A DNA stretch of 20,071 bases from UBA3064 sp016868095 (lineage in GTDB: Bacteria > Pseudomonadota > Gammaproteobacteria > Burkholderiales > Burkholderiaceae_E): NCBI GenBank assembly GCA_041175665.1, contig JBEDEM010000057.1:1-20071 (forward strand), in the 5' to 3' direction. The notes beneath the pieces are model-generated. The model was given only the letters and a program-made list of their open reading frames with translations, was not told where the DNA came from and did not search any database. The first letter of the stretch is position 1. Each line of letters starts with the position of its first letter. Positions 1-8,396 of this stretch are shown one piece after another. Position numbers and translations under genes: made by a program.

Positions 1-448
1 CCTGACCCCCGCCAAAGTTGGGATTCGGCTATCACCCTTTGGGATTGCTAACGACTCGGGCGAACCCGACCCTCAACCCCTCTACCGCAGCTTAATTCAG
101 GAACTCAATCGCTTGGGCCTTGTTTACTTGCATTTGATCGAGCCAAGAGCCTCGGGTGCGGGCCAACGCGAAGTCGACCATCAACATGTTCCATCGGCTT
201 GTAAGATGTTTAGGAAGGACTGGGATGGCGTGCTCATCACAGCAGGCAACTTCACAGCAGAAGGTGCTGCGCAGACTGTTCAAGATGGCCACGCTGATGC
301 CATAGCCTTCGGGCGATATTTCATCGCCAATCCGGACCTGCCAGAGCGTATTCGACGCGGCCAGGCATTCACACCCTATGATCGTGCGACCTTTTATGGG
401 GGCGGCACCGAGGGCTATACCGATTACAAGGCCTTCGGATTTAGCTGA
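1..448 (+). CDS. Old Yellow Enzyme family NADH:flavin oxidoreductase (alkene reductase), C-terminal part
   Basis: The reading frame is open from base 2 and ends at TGA 446-448, so only the C-terminal portion (about 148 residues) is inside the window; the start lies upstream. The frame shows the last part of an (alpha/beta)8 FMN barrel. A strand with the GNF motif (ITAGNF, near base 240) is followed by a helix and then the phosphate-binding segment ADAIAFGRYFIANPDLPER. The tail, rich in FYGGGTEGYTDYKAF-like residues, is typical of the NemA/XenB type of OYE. Such enzymes use FMN and NAD(P)H to reduce activated C=C bonds, nitro groups or N-ethylmaleimide in the cytoplasm. The following gene, flaG, lies 127 bp downstream and looks unrelated. 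Family is certain; the substrate is unknown. Confidence 0.9.
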   Translation, partial: LTPAKVGIRLSPFGIANDSGEPDPQPLYRSLIQELNRLGLVYLHLIEPRASGAGQREVDHQHVPSACKMFRKDWDGVLITAGNFTAEGAAQTVQDGHADAIAFGRYFIANPDLPERIRRGQAFTPYDRATFYGGGTEGYTDYKAFGFS

Positions 449-511
449 CGTCAAGGTTACGGGCTGCTTATGTCTGCTTATCGGCAAATACACAAAAAGA
501 ATCACGGTTTT

Positions 512-541
512 TTGGTACTGCACGTAGTATCGGAGTAACAT
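512..541 (+). promoter_or_regulatory. Weak candidate sigma70 promoter ahead of flaG
   Basis: TTGGTA (512-517) and TAACAT (536-541) are separated by 18 bp, each matching four of six consensus bases, and the pair sits 35 bp before the flaG start. A sigma28 (FliA) type box in the correct orientation was looked for and not found. This is a visual match only. Confidence 0.2.
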
Positions 542-575
542 CAAACACCAAATAATCCAACCACGGAGATAAGCA

Positions 576-974
576 ATGTCTGGCATGCCTCCAGTGAATC
601 CAGCAGCTGATCGAGGAAGGTTAATTCCTCTGAGGGGAGACCCGCCGTCTGCAGTTCAGCGACCTGCTGGCACCCAGTCGGTTAAAGCAGAGTTTGTAAC
701 CTCTGCGATTCCCCGAAAGGCGCCTTCTGTACAAGAGGCCGCGACGGTCGTGAGAGCCCAAGTCGAGATGGCCGCCCAAAAGATTCAGAATTTTGCGAAT
801 AGCCTCGGGAAGGGTATCAACTTCGTCGTCGATTCCTCGTCCGGGAAAGCGGTCATCCGGGTAACTGATCCGTCAACCAACGAAACCATCCGCCAGATCC
901 CGCCTGAAGAATCATTGCGTATTGCGCAGGTGGTTGACTATCTGGCTAGCCTCTTGGTGAGCCAGCGAGCTTGA
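576..974 (+). CDS. flaG: FlaG-family flagellar protein
   Basis: This 132-residue protein has a disordered, Pro/Arg-rich N-terminal half (residues 1-55), a helix (55-77), and then the FlaG core: a GINFVVDSSSGKAVIRV strand pair, the hallmark IRQIPPEE (105-112) and a final helix (LRIAQVVDYLASLL). FlaG proteins are small secreted or cytosolic factors linked to flagellin and filament length control; the exact mechanism is not settled. The start ATG 576 is preceded by GGAGATAAGCA, a good ribosome-binding site. In most beta- and gammaproteobacteria flaG sits between fliC and fliD, but here it lies between an OYE reductase and an enoyl-CoA hydratase with no other flagellar gene in view. Its length is normal and the motif intact, so it appears functional. 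Confidence 0.88.
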   Translation: MSGMPPVNPAADRGRLIPLRGDPPSAVQRPAGTQSVKAEFVTSAIPRKAPSVQEAATVVRAQVEMAAQKIQNFANSLGKGINFVVDSSSGKAVIRVTDPSTNETIRQIPPEESLRIAQVVDYLASLLVSQRA

Positions 975-994
975 GGCTAGGCTAGGCACGCTCG

Positions 995-1864
995 TTGAGC
1001 CTGAGCGTCGAGAGCGTGCACATCGAGCGTTGTTCCTCAAAGAAGGTCCAAGTCCGCCTTGGAAACGACACTGTCGTTTTCCACATTGACTGGCGAGGCG
1101 TAGCCTACCTTTGCCTGAATCGCCCCGAAGTCCACAACGCCTACAACGATCATATGCTTGATGGCCTTCATCAGGCCATGGACCTTATCGAGCGCGATCT
1201 CTCAATCAGAACACTTGTCTTATCGGCGAAGGGGCAGTCCTTTCAAGCGGGCGCTGACCTTGCCTGGATCGCAGCACTTGCCAGCGAAGGTGAAGCCGCA
1301 AATCTTGCAGCTTCTCGACATACCGCTCGCGCCATCGATCGGCTTCAGCATATGCGACCGACAACGATTGCACTTGTCCATGGCGGCTGTTTTGGGGGCG
1401 GTACCGGACTGATTGCCGCATGCGATGTGGTGCTTGCCAGCGAGCGGGCACGGTTTGGCATCACCGAGGCCCGGTGGGGCTTGGTACCCACAATTATCTT
1501 GCCGCAACTTTGCCAGGCGATCGGATTGCGTCAATTGCGGAGGTACCTACAGACCTGCGAGCATTTTGATGCCAGGCAGGCTCTAAACATCGGACTAGTT
1601 CACGAAATTGTCAGCGATGAAAGTGCACTGGGCACACGCGCTGAAAGCCTCATTGACCAAATCCTTCGCAATGCGCCTGGTGCTGTTGCCGCTTGCAAAG
1701 CGCGAAGCCTTGCAGTTGCCGATGCCATCTTGGATAAGCGCGCGTTGGATGCGCTTATTGAAGAACATGCATCGCGCAGGTCGACCCAGGAGGCGATTGA
1801 GGGTAGCAAGTCGTTTATAGAGCGGCGTGATCCAGTCTGGTACCCGCTTGCATCAAAAACTTAG
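995..1864 (+). CDS. Enoyl-CoA hydratase/isomerase family protein (methylglutaconyl-CoA hydratase-like)
   Basis: This is a crotonase-fold enzyme of up to 289 residues. The oxyanion-hole segments are visible: QAGADLAW (about 84-91) and GGCFGGGTGLIAACD (130-144), followed by ITEARWGLVP with the likely catalytic Glu158. The first catalytic Glu of rat crotonase (in GGGCEL) is Gly here. The pattern GGGxGL...TEARWGL...P with RRYLQTCEHFDARQALNIGLV resembles LiuC/AtuE-type hydratases of leucine and terpenoid catabolism rather than FadB-type hydratases. It acts on acyl-CoA thioesters in the cytoplasm. The start is uncertain: TTG 995 opens the frame 20 bp after flaG, and in-frame GTG 1016 is an alternative; neither has a strong ribosome-binding site and homology begins only near residue 28. 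The last 50 bases overlap the convergent amidase gene. Confidence 0.85.
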   Translation: MSLSVESVHIERCSSKKVQVRLGNDTVVFHIDWRGVAYLCLNRPEVHNAYNDHMLDGLHQAMDLIERDLSIRTLVLSAKGQSFQAGADLAWIAALASEGEAANLAASRHTARAIDRLQHMRPTTIALVHGGCFGGGTGLIAACDVVLASERARFGITEARWGLVPTIILPQLCQAIGLRQLRRYLQTCEHFDARQALNIGLVHEIVSDESALGTRAESLIDQILRNAPGAVAACKARSLAVADAILDKRALDALIEEHASRRSTQEAIEGSKSFIERRDPVWYPLASKT

Positions 1865-3089
1865 CCCACGGCAAGAGCGCGAGATCACTTGCAACAGGCC
1901 CAATCAGCGAAAGCCCAAGCGGTGCACCAAGGCGTTGTGCCAAGGGCAAATTGATTTGAGGCAGGCGACAAAGACCGGCAACGCAAAGCATTCGCATCGC
2001 CGCGGCACGGTATTGATCAAGCGACGCAGAGTCTGCCTGCCGTAGCGGCGCGACATCTGGCATGGTCGGAACGATGAGAAACCCATCGTCTGCCAGTTGC
2101 TGGTGCATCCAATCGGTGAAGGCTTCACGCAATTTCGACGCTTTGATGTAGTCAGCCTCGCTTACCTGACTCGCCCAGGCGAATCGCTCGGCCACACCAG
2201 GCCCAAGCGAAAGTGCATAGTCTTGAATCAGTGCGCCATCGCACTGCCAGGCTTCAAAGCCTTGAATCTGTCTGAATGCGAGCACAAGATCATCAAGGCC
2301 CTTAGCCCCAAACGCAGGAAAATCGATGTCAAAAGACGACAAAGCTTGCCCAGCTTGCCCAATCGCATCGCCGATGCCCTGCATCGCCGCTTGATGCGCC
2401 TTACCAACCTCAGGAGTTAGCGCCGACCACCAGGGGCTGCCAAGCATCCATCGTGGCTTATTGATGGGTCCAAGCAAGGGTGTTTGGCAGACGGGCGTTT
2501 GCAACAAAACCTCACTAGCCTTGATAAACACATCGATGTCGCTTGCAAACCAGCCACAGCTATCAAGACTTGGCGCAAAAGCCACGGCGTGCTCAAGGCT
2601 TACGAGTCCGTGACTTGTTCGCATACCGATTAATCCACAATGATTTGCCGGTGCTCGGACCGAACCACCGGTATCGCTGCCAATCCCGATATCGCAAAGG
2701 CCATGCGCGACCGCCGAAGCCGAACCCGAGGACGAACCGCCACTGATGCGATCGGGTGCATGAGGATTGATTGGATCCCCGAAATGGGCATTTTGTCCGT
2801 TGATCGAAAAAGCAAGCTCATCGGTGATCGTCTTACCCACAAACTGTGCACCTGCATCGAGCAACTGGGTCACTACCGGGGTGGAGCGGGTCTTGATGCC
2901 AGACATGGCAAGCAGCATGGGCTGACCACCGCTGGTTGGATAGCCCGCAACATCAAACAAATCCTTGACAGCAAAACTTAAGCCTGCCAAGGGCCCATGA
3001 CTTGCCGCAGCAAGCGCCACGGACGGATAAGGCATAAATGCTCTCGAGGCTAAGCGTTTGTGGTCGCGAGCAGCCGTTTCGATGGACAT
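1815..3089 (-). CDS. Amidase-signature (AS) family hydrolase
   Basis: This 424-residue protein has the full amidase signature. Lys42 lies in SFAVKDLFDV, Ser119 in SGGSSSGSASAVA, and Ser143 in SDTGGSVRAP. The 24-residue interval between the two serines equals that of known Ser-cisSer-Lys amidases such as FAAH and malonamidase. The family hydrolyses amides, or transamidates in GatA, and is usually cytoplasmic. The short length and the DLFDVAGYPTSGG segment suggest a stand-alone amidase of the AMI1/indoleacetamide-hydrolase type rather than GatA; there is no gatB or gatC nearby. ATG 3089 has AAAGGA 9 bases upstream. It is the last gene of the minus-strand operon, 34 bp after the FAD dehydrogenase, so it probably hydrolyses the substrate or an intermediate of that cluster. 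The 3' end overlaps the enoyl-CoA hydratase by 50 bp. Confidence 0.9.
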   Translation of the reverse strand: MSIETAARDHKRLASRAFMPYPSVALAAASHGPLAGLSFAVKDLFDVAGYPTSGGQPMLLAMSGIKTRSTPVVTQLLDAGAQFVGKTITDELAFSINGQNAHFGDPINPHAPDRISGGSSSGSASAVAHGLCDIGIGSDTGGSVRAPANHCGLIGMRTSHGLVSLEHAVAFAPSLDSCGWFASDIDVFIKASEVLLQTPVCQTPLLGPINKPRWMLGSPWWSALTPEVGKAHQAAMQGIGDAIGQAGQALSSFDIDFPAFGAKGLDDLVLAFRQIQGFEAWQCDGALIQDYALSLGPGVAERFAWASQVSEADYIKASKLREAFTDWMHQQLADDGFLIVPTMPDVAPLRQADSASLDQYRAAAMRMLCVAGLCRLPQINLPLAQRLGAPLGLSLIGPVASDLALLPWAKFLMQAGTRLDHAAL

Positions 3090-3123
3090 ATCGATACATC
3101 CTTTATTGATCTACAAATTTGCA

Positions 3124-4908
3124 CTACATGCGATCCTTAAGCTCATGCTCGGCGAAGGCCTGTAATCGGAGGCTTTGCTCGATCAACAGCTGAGCACCCG
3201 CTGCATGTCTCGCAGCGAGATAGCCAAAAGTCATCGCGGGTCCAAGGGTAATACCGCCACCGGGGTAATTGCCGCCCATGATGCTTGCGGCGTCATTGCC
3301 GACCGCATACAAACCTTCGATGACTTTGCCATCACGGTCAAGCACCCGGGCTTGATCATCCGATTGCAAGCCCGCAAAACTGCCAAGTTCGCCAGGCCGA
3401 ATTCTCAAAGCAAAATAAGGCCCTACGTCGAGCGGCGCAAGCGAAGGATTCTTCCCAGGATGCCTGGCATCACCTTGTGCCCGTCCATAAGCGTTGGCAC
3501 CCCTGTGAAAATCAGGGTCAAGGCCATCGGCTGCGTGCCGATTAAACGATTGAACGGTCTCAACAAGCGACTGTCCATTAATACCAACTTTGGCTGCAAG
3601 CGCCGTCAAGCTTTCAGCGGTTTGTACATAACCCGATTTGATCCACCAGCCCATCGGCACCGGCCAGGGTCGCACCATCCCCAGGCCGTAGCGACGAATC
3701 GCACGACGATCAGCGATGAACCAGGCCTTCACATCGCTCGGGTCCTTTGCATCAGCGACCATGGCCTGGACGAAATCGTGATAGGAGCTTGATTCATTGA
3801 CAAATCGCTTGCCCCGTTCATTCACCGCAATAATGCCGGGCTTGCCGCGGTCGACAAAGTGCGGATACAAGCCGGTTTCACCGTCTGGCCAACGTACTTC
3901 GGATACGGGCGCCCAAGCTGCTGCCTGCGGAAAAGCATCGAAAAAGCGCGCCCCTATCGATTCAGCCATGCTTGCACCATCGCCCGTATTGCCGTTGGGG
4001 GGTAGAGGCCAGTGTGATTGACCTTGAGGATCATGCCGATACAGGCGCCGTCGCCTTTGCTGATCGTGCGGGAATCCCCCGCTTGCCAGCACAACGCCGC
4101 GGCGCGATCGCAATTCGATCGCTTTGCCATCTCGCAAGAGCTTCACACCGACTACGCGGTTACCATCGCGAATCAATCCTGTGGCGGGCGACGATAACCA
4201 CAAGGGAATACCAAGCTCAAACAAGCTTTTTCCAAGCCTGCCCGCAAGCGCATTGCCATTGACCAAGCGCATGCTTCGTCCATAACGTAATAGGTCAAGC
4301 CCATGACTTGCCATTCGCTTAACAACATAAATAAAAGAACGAAGCGAACGGCTAAAGTTAAAAAAATGAAGCAAATCGTTGCCCGAGCTTATCGCCAGGC
4401 CAGCGAAGCCAAGAGCTCGAAAGGGTCGGGCAAGCTTTGGTAAATGTTCACCGAGCTCGCGAGCATCAAAGGCTGCTGCAACGATGGGACGTCCGCCAGG
4501 CATACCGCCTTCGACATCAGGATGGTAGTCAGGGAATAAATAGCCAGCGTCAAAGCGAACCGCAGTATGTTCCAGAAAAAACTGGATCATTTCAGGACCT
4601 GTTCTTAAAAATGCATCGGTACGCTTTTCGTCAAAAAACTGCCCAGTCTCGTGGCGTATATAGGTTTTTGCCGATTCAATCGAGTCCTTCACGCCCGCCT
4701 TCTGAGCCAATGGATTCATCGGAATCCACAGCCAACCGCCCGAACGCGCTGTGGTCCCACCGAATTGAGCTTCTTTCTCGATCACCAGCACCTCAAGACC
4801 ATGGAGCTTGGCCGTAATCGCTGCCGACAAGCCCCCGGCACCCGAACCGACCACGATAAGGTCAAAAATTTGATCTAAATCTTGTTGCGTATCGGCGAGC
4901 TTCATCAT
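3124..4908 (-). CDS. FAD-dependent dehydrogenase, 3-ketosteroid-delta1-dehydrogenase/fumarate-reductase flavoprotein-like
   Basis: This 594-residue protein begins with a dinucleotide-binding fold: FDLIVVGSGAGGLSAA (15-30), with the acidic residue in VLVIEK, then FGGTTARSGGWLWIP, a segment typical of the KstD branch. The C-terminal FAD-binding piece YAVGNDAASIMGGNYPGGG (534-552) is followed by ITLGPAMTFGYLAA. In KstD, a Tyr and a Gly in this loop bind the 3-keto group; Tyr548 and Gly552 occupy that spacing here. The family removes or adds hydrogen across a C-C bond next to a carbonyl, with FAD as cofactor, in the cytoplasm. Two ATG codons open the gene; the second (4905) is better spaced from GGAG. 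It lies 14 bp after the Mo enzyme gene. Steroids are only one possible substrate; no other steroid-degradation gene is visible. Confidence 0.87.
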   Translation of the reverse strand: MMKLADTQQDLDQIFDLIVVGSGAGGLSAAITAKLHGLEVLVIEKEAQFGGTTARSGGWLWIPMNPLAQKAGVKDSIESAKTYIRHETGQFFDEKRTDAFLRTGPEMIQFFLEHTAVRFDAGYLFPDYHPDVEGGMPGGRPIVAAAFDARELGEHLPKLARPFRALGFAGLAISSGNDLLHFFNFSRSLRSFIYVVKRMASHGLDLLRYGRSMRLVNGNALAGRLGKSLFELGIPLWLSSPATGLIRDGNRVVGVKLLRDGKAIELRSRRGVVLASGGFPHDQQRRRRLYRHDPQGQSHWPLPPNGNTGDGASMAESIGARFFDAFPQAAAWAPVSEVRWPDGETGLYPHFVDRGKPGIIAVNERGKRFVNESSSYHDFVQAMVADAKDPSDVKAWFIADRRAIRRYGLGMVRPWPVPMGWWIKSGYVQTAESLTALAAKVGINGQSLVETVQSFNRHAADGLDPDFHRGANAYGRAQGDARHPGKNPSLAPLDVGPYFALRIRPGELGSFAGLQSDDQARVLDRDGKVIEGLYAVGNDAASIMGGNYPGGGITLGPAMTFGYLAARHAAGAQLLIEQSLRLQAFAEHELKDRM

Positions 4909-4922
4909 CGTCTCCGTTTGCG

Positions 4923-7037
4923 CTAGCCGATCGCCCGTGCCAGATAAACCCTTGGGTCAAATCGTGATTGACCCGCTGAAAACCGAAACAAATCAACCGC
5001 AGCATCAGGCAGGATCGGCGAAGCATCGCTTAAGGCGTTTAACTGCGGCCAACCATCGCGAATCCAAAGCGTTCCCTGCGGCAAGCGCTCATGCAGGCGC
5101 ACATGCACTGCCATCTTGCCTATCGGGTCATCTTGCTTTAAGTTAATCGCATGCGCATCGGCCGAAGCCATCAAAACCCAGGGCACGTCGTCTTTGTTTG
5201 CAAGACTCGGTAGAGCCGTACCGTTGTTATAAAAACCATGAAAATGATGTAGGGTTCGGCCTTGAGCAAGACGAAACACTCGTTCTGAAATGGGCACAAA
5301 ATCATGGTCAGAACTAATCGAGTGGTGCCCTTTTAGGTCAAGCTCGGTCATAACAATCTCGATTTCGTCGAGCGGCATGTCGGGCAGTGGCGAAAGACCG
5401 AGATGCTCTGCCTGCTCCGAGTACAACTCAAGTTTGCCGCTCGGTGTATCAAAATGCAGATCGGCATGCCCAATATGCGAGACCTTTAGTGCTGCACGCC
5501 CTTGACCAGCTCGCAATGACGCAATGCTTGCATGCCCCGTAAAGGGCTGATCAATCACCGCATCAAACATGGCTTCGACATCCTTCCACGGATGGAAGCC
5601 CTCAAGACTGAGCAAGCGGGCCAAATCGTTCAGCACTTGATAAGTAGACCGACATTCGCCTTCAGGCGCAAGCAGCGCATCGCTGAGATAAAGATGGGTA
5701 TGGGTCATTTTGCAGCCGAGCTCTTCAAGCCAGGCGGTCGATGGCAGTACAAGCTGAGCATGACTTGCCGCTGTTTCGTTCATAAAGAGATCATGACTTA
5801 CCACCAGATCAAGCGCTTGCAGCGCTCGGCTCAATCGCGCACGCTGCGGAAACGAAGAAAGCATATTCGTTCCAAAAAGCATTAAGTTCTTAATCCTTCC
5901 ATCTTCCATCGCATCCAACATACTCGACATCTGATTCGGTATGACCTGGGCCGGATCACGCAAATCGGGCGGCACAAGACTACCTAGTCCCTGACCGATC
6001 GAACCGCTACCGTGACGAGGTCCCAATCCTGAGCCAGCTTTCGCAATCTGCCCTGTAATTGCTGCAAGACATGACACCGCACGTGATGCCTGCCATTGGT
6101 TGGCTCCCTTATGCATCGAGCTGCCGCCCAAGACAATCATTGCAGGCTTGGTACTTGCGTAGCGCCTTGCAAGACCCACGATTTGTTCGGCGGGCAGGCC
6201 GCAGTGTTGTGCTGCCCAGGTGGGTGGATAAGCCTTCACATGCTTTGCAAGTGCATCAAATCCCACCGTGCGCTTGTCAATAAAATCTTGATCGATCAAA
6301 CCTTCATGACAAATTACATGAAGCATTGAAAGTGCGAGCGCGGTATCGCTACCCGGACGAATCAGCAGTACCTCATCGGCCTGAGCTGCTGCTTCGGTGT
6401 ATCGGACATCGATACAAACAAGATAAGCACCACGCCTTTTCGCACGCAAAACATGAGGCGCAGTATTGGGCTGACTGCTGAAATTTGCGCCCCACATTAA
6501 AACCATATCGGCGTGGTCACCAAGATCTTCTTTACTGTGCGGCTCAAGAAGCCCCGTTAAGCCTAAGCCAAAAGCACCCAGGCCCCAGCAAATCATGGTG
6601 GGACTAAAAAATTGACTCCCATGGAGTCGAGCAAAGCGCGCCATCAACTGCCCCATCACCCGGGTACCATAGGTTGATGATGCAGATCCATGCCCCGACC
6701 AAATTGCGGTGCTCGCTGCAGGCTTGGCAGCAATCGCCTCGCTCATGCGCTTCAAGGCCTCGTCCCAACTGCAAGCGCGAAATTCATCACGCTGGCTATC
6801 GCGCCACAACGGTGCCAACAAGCGCTTGGGATTGCGTCTTATCTCGACACTTGCTCGGCCTCGAACACATAGAAAGCCTCGGCTATCGGGGTGTTGTGGA
6901 TCACCCGACACTTCAACGATATCGTCCTTGTCGATGCGCAGTTTCATACCGCAAAGCGTGGGATGACAGTTCATCGGGCACATGGTTCGCACAAGGCCTG
7001 CTTCAGCCTGCCCATTGGGATTAACGGTGTGATCCAA
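4923..7037 (-). CDS. Molybdopterin oxidoreductase (DMSO reductase superfamily), single-subunit, [4Fe-4S]-binding
   Basis: This protein of about 704 residues has an N-terminal Fe4S4 motif, CPMNCHPTLCGM, completed by FLCVRGRA; counted from this start the cysteines are 20, 24, 29 and 57 (Cx3Cx4Cx27C). Next comes the bis-MGD fold with ICWGLGAFGLGLTG, whose Cys150 is a plausible Mo ligand. Later segments are MLMWGANFSSQP-like and VLGGSSMHKGANQWQ-like, and a C-terminal dinucleotide-binding barrel with MASADAHAINLKQDDPIG. It should transfer electrons to or from a small molecule. No Tat signal and no iron-sulfur or membrane subunit is encoded nearby, so it is probably cytoplasmic. TTG 7037 is preferred because GGGGAGG lies 6 bases upstream; TTG 7097, which would add 20 residues, is the alternative. 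It is co-transcribed with the MFS and FAD genes. Confidence 0.88.
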   Translation of the reverse strand: MDHTVNPNGQAEAGLVRTMCPMNCHPTLCGMKLRIDKDDIVEVSGDPQHPDSRGFLCVRGRASVEIRRNPKRLLAPLWRDSQRDEFRACSWDEALKRMSEAIAAKPAASTAIWSGHGSASSTYGTRVMGQLMARFARLHGSQFFSPTMICWGLGAFGLGLTGLLEPHSKEDLGDHADMVLMWGANFSSQPNTAPHVLRAKRRGAYLVCIDVRYTEAAAQADEVLLIRPGSDTALALSMLHVICHEGLIDQDFIDKRTVGFDALAKHVKAYPPTWAAQHCGLPAEQIVGLARRYASTKPAMIVLGGSSMHKGANQWQASRAVSCLAAITGQIAKAGSGLGPRHGSGSIGQGLGSLVPPDLRDPAQVIPNQMSSMLDAMEDGRIKNLMLFGTNMLSSFPQRARLSRALQALDLVVSHDLFMNETAASHAQLVLPSTAWLEELGCKMTHTHLYLSDALLAPEGECRSTYQVLNDLARLLSLEGFHPWKDVEAMFDAVIDQPFTGHASIASLRAGQGRAALKVSHIGHADLHFDTPSGKLELYSEQAEHLGLSPLPDMPLDEIEIVMTELDLKGHHSISSDHDFVPISERVFRLAQGRTLHHFHGFYNNGTALPSLANKDDVPWVLMASADAHAINLKQDDPIGKMAVHVRLHERLPQGTLWIRDGWPQLNALSDASPILPDAAVDLFRFSAGQSRFDPRVYLARAIG

Positions 7038-7104
7038 ACTCGGCCTCCCCTGGGAAGTGTGAAACCATCGCTCCTTACTCGAGCGCGCTACGGACAAAAC
7101 CTCA

Positions 7105-8331
7105 TCATGCCTTGTTCCAGGTTTTCATGCGCCAAAAAATCGCGTATCCCGAGACAGCTGCAGCGGCTGAAAGCATCATCATCGCTTGATAGCTTTGGAA
7201 CCAGTCAAAGAGTGCTGCCGAAGCCCAGGATCCAAGCGCCCCGCCCAAACCCATGCCGATTAAAACAAGCCCGTACATGGTGCTTTGATTGGCACCAGCA
7301 AAACCTCGAGCTGCCAAGACGGCTACGAGCGGGCCTCGAGAACCTTGCATCGTCCCAAAGAGCAAAACATAAAAGACCAAAAAACCAACATGAGGCAAGT
7401 GCTCGAAGAGTCCGAGTGACAAAAGCCCAAGGACGGTAGCAGCATAGGAAATACTTGCCACACGCACCTCCCCCCATTGTCTTGCCAAATGGCCAGCTCC
7501 GAGCATGCCAAGGATGGATGCAAGCCCAGTCGCACCGAAGACCCAAGCAGCGTGAAGCGGCGTCATACCCGCCGATACCAGGTAGGCAACTAATTGCACG
7601 GTTACGGCATATGTGCTCACCGAGGTCACAAACATAATGCCGAAAAGCGCCCAAAATAATGGCGTCCGTGATGCCATTTGCAAGAGCGCCGCAAATCCCA
7701 AGCTCGGCGTTGCGACAGGCACAGTCAGAGCGCTTTCTGCCATGCTGGCTTCGGCCCGCATGCGCTGCCAGGGCAAAAGAAATTGAAGCAGCCATATTGC
7801 AGCAAGCAATAAAGCTAGCGCTCGATAAGCATCGCGCCATCCTAGCCACTCGACAAGCGTTTGCGAAAGTGGCGCGAAAATCAGTATGCCAGTGCCGAGT
7901 GCGGCAGCAAGCAAGCCCATTGCAGTTGAAAGCCCTGATCTAAACCAGCGGCTCACCAAATTTGAGGCTGCGATGGTACCCATGCCCGATACCCCGAAAG
8001 GCAGCAATAGCCCAATCGAGGCGTAAACCATGATCAGGCTAGGTGCAAACGAGGCACTCAAACATGCGCAAGCGCAAAGCGCAATCCCGAGCTGATACAC
8101 GCGCCGAGGACCGAACCGATCAACCGCCCAACCCGTCAGCGGCGAACAAAGCCCCAAAACAAGCATGAACGACGAGTACGCAAGCGTTGTTTCAGCGCGG
8201 CTTGCGCTGAACGCCATGCTGAGAGGCAGCAAAAAGACCGCAAAGCTCTCAGCAACTCCCCGGGACACAACATTGAGTCCGGTGCAGACTGCCAAAACGC
8301 GATAGGCCATCGACGCTTGCCGCGTGGCCAC
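7105..8331 (-). CDS. Major facilitator superfamily transporter
   Basis: This is a 408-residue, very hydrophobic protein with about twelve membrane segments in two halves. The loop 2-3 motif A is visible as GWAVDRFGPRRV (67-78), and an N-terminal segment near residue 17-35 (TGLNVVSRGVAESFAVFL) resembles monocarboxylate/oxalate-formate-antiporter-like MFS proteins. It should sit in the inner membrane and import or export an organic anion by proton coupling; the substrate cannot be read from the sequence. The start is GTG 8331, with GGGGGAG just upstream; the next in-frame ATG (8310) has no ribosome-binding site. It is the second gene of the minus-strand operon, 65 bp after the small gene and close ahead of the Mo oxidoreductase, so it probably carries the compound that cluster processes. 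Confidence 0.88.
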   Translation of the reverse strand: MATRQASMAYRVLAVCTGLNVVSRGVAESFAVFLLPLSMAFSASRAETTLAYSSFMLVLGLCSPLTGWAVDRFGPRRVYQLGIALCACACLSASFAPSLIMVYASIGLLLPFGVSGMGTIAASNLVSRWFRSGLSTAMGLLAAALGTGILIFAPLSQTLVEWLGWRDAYRALALLLAAIWLLQFLLPWQRMRAEASMAESALTVPVATPSLGFAALLQMASRTPLFWALFGIMFVTSVSTYAVTVQLVAYLVSAGMTPLHAAWVFGATGLASILGMLGAGHLARQWGEVRVASISYAATVLGLLSLGLFEHLPHVGFLVFYVLLFGTMQGSRGPLVAVLAARGFAGANQSTMYGLVLIGMGLGGALGSWASAALFDWFQSYQAMMMLSAAAAVSGYAIFWRMKTWNKA

Positions 8332-8396
8332 AGCTCCCCCTAACCGGCAATTCGCCTCGGTATAAAAGAGCTGATACTAAGTCAAAGCATTGCGGC

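Noticed and set aside
478..485. TTATCGGC, the reverse complement of a sigma28 -10 box
   Set aside because: It points away from flaG and its expected -35 partner matches only about half the consensus.
92..586. 164-aa open frame antisense to the OYE gene
   Set aside because: It covers the well-supported reductase frame, has no family resemblance and no ribosome-binding site; a shadow frame.
3175..3792. 205-aa open frame antisense to the FAD dehydrogenase
   Set aside because: The minus-strand frame is a clear flavoprotein; the plus frame is Arg/His/Pro-rich without motif.
7205..7849. 214-aa frame within the MFS gene
   Set aside because: It runs in the same direction but another frame; the MFS frame has coherent membrane helices and motif A.
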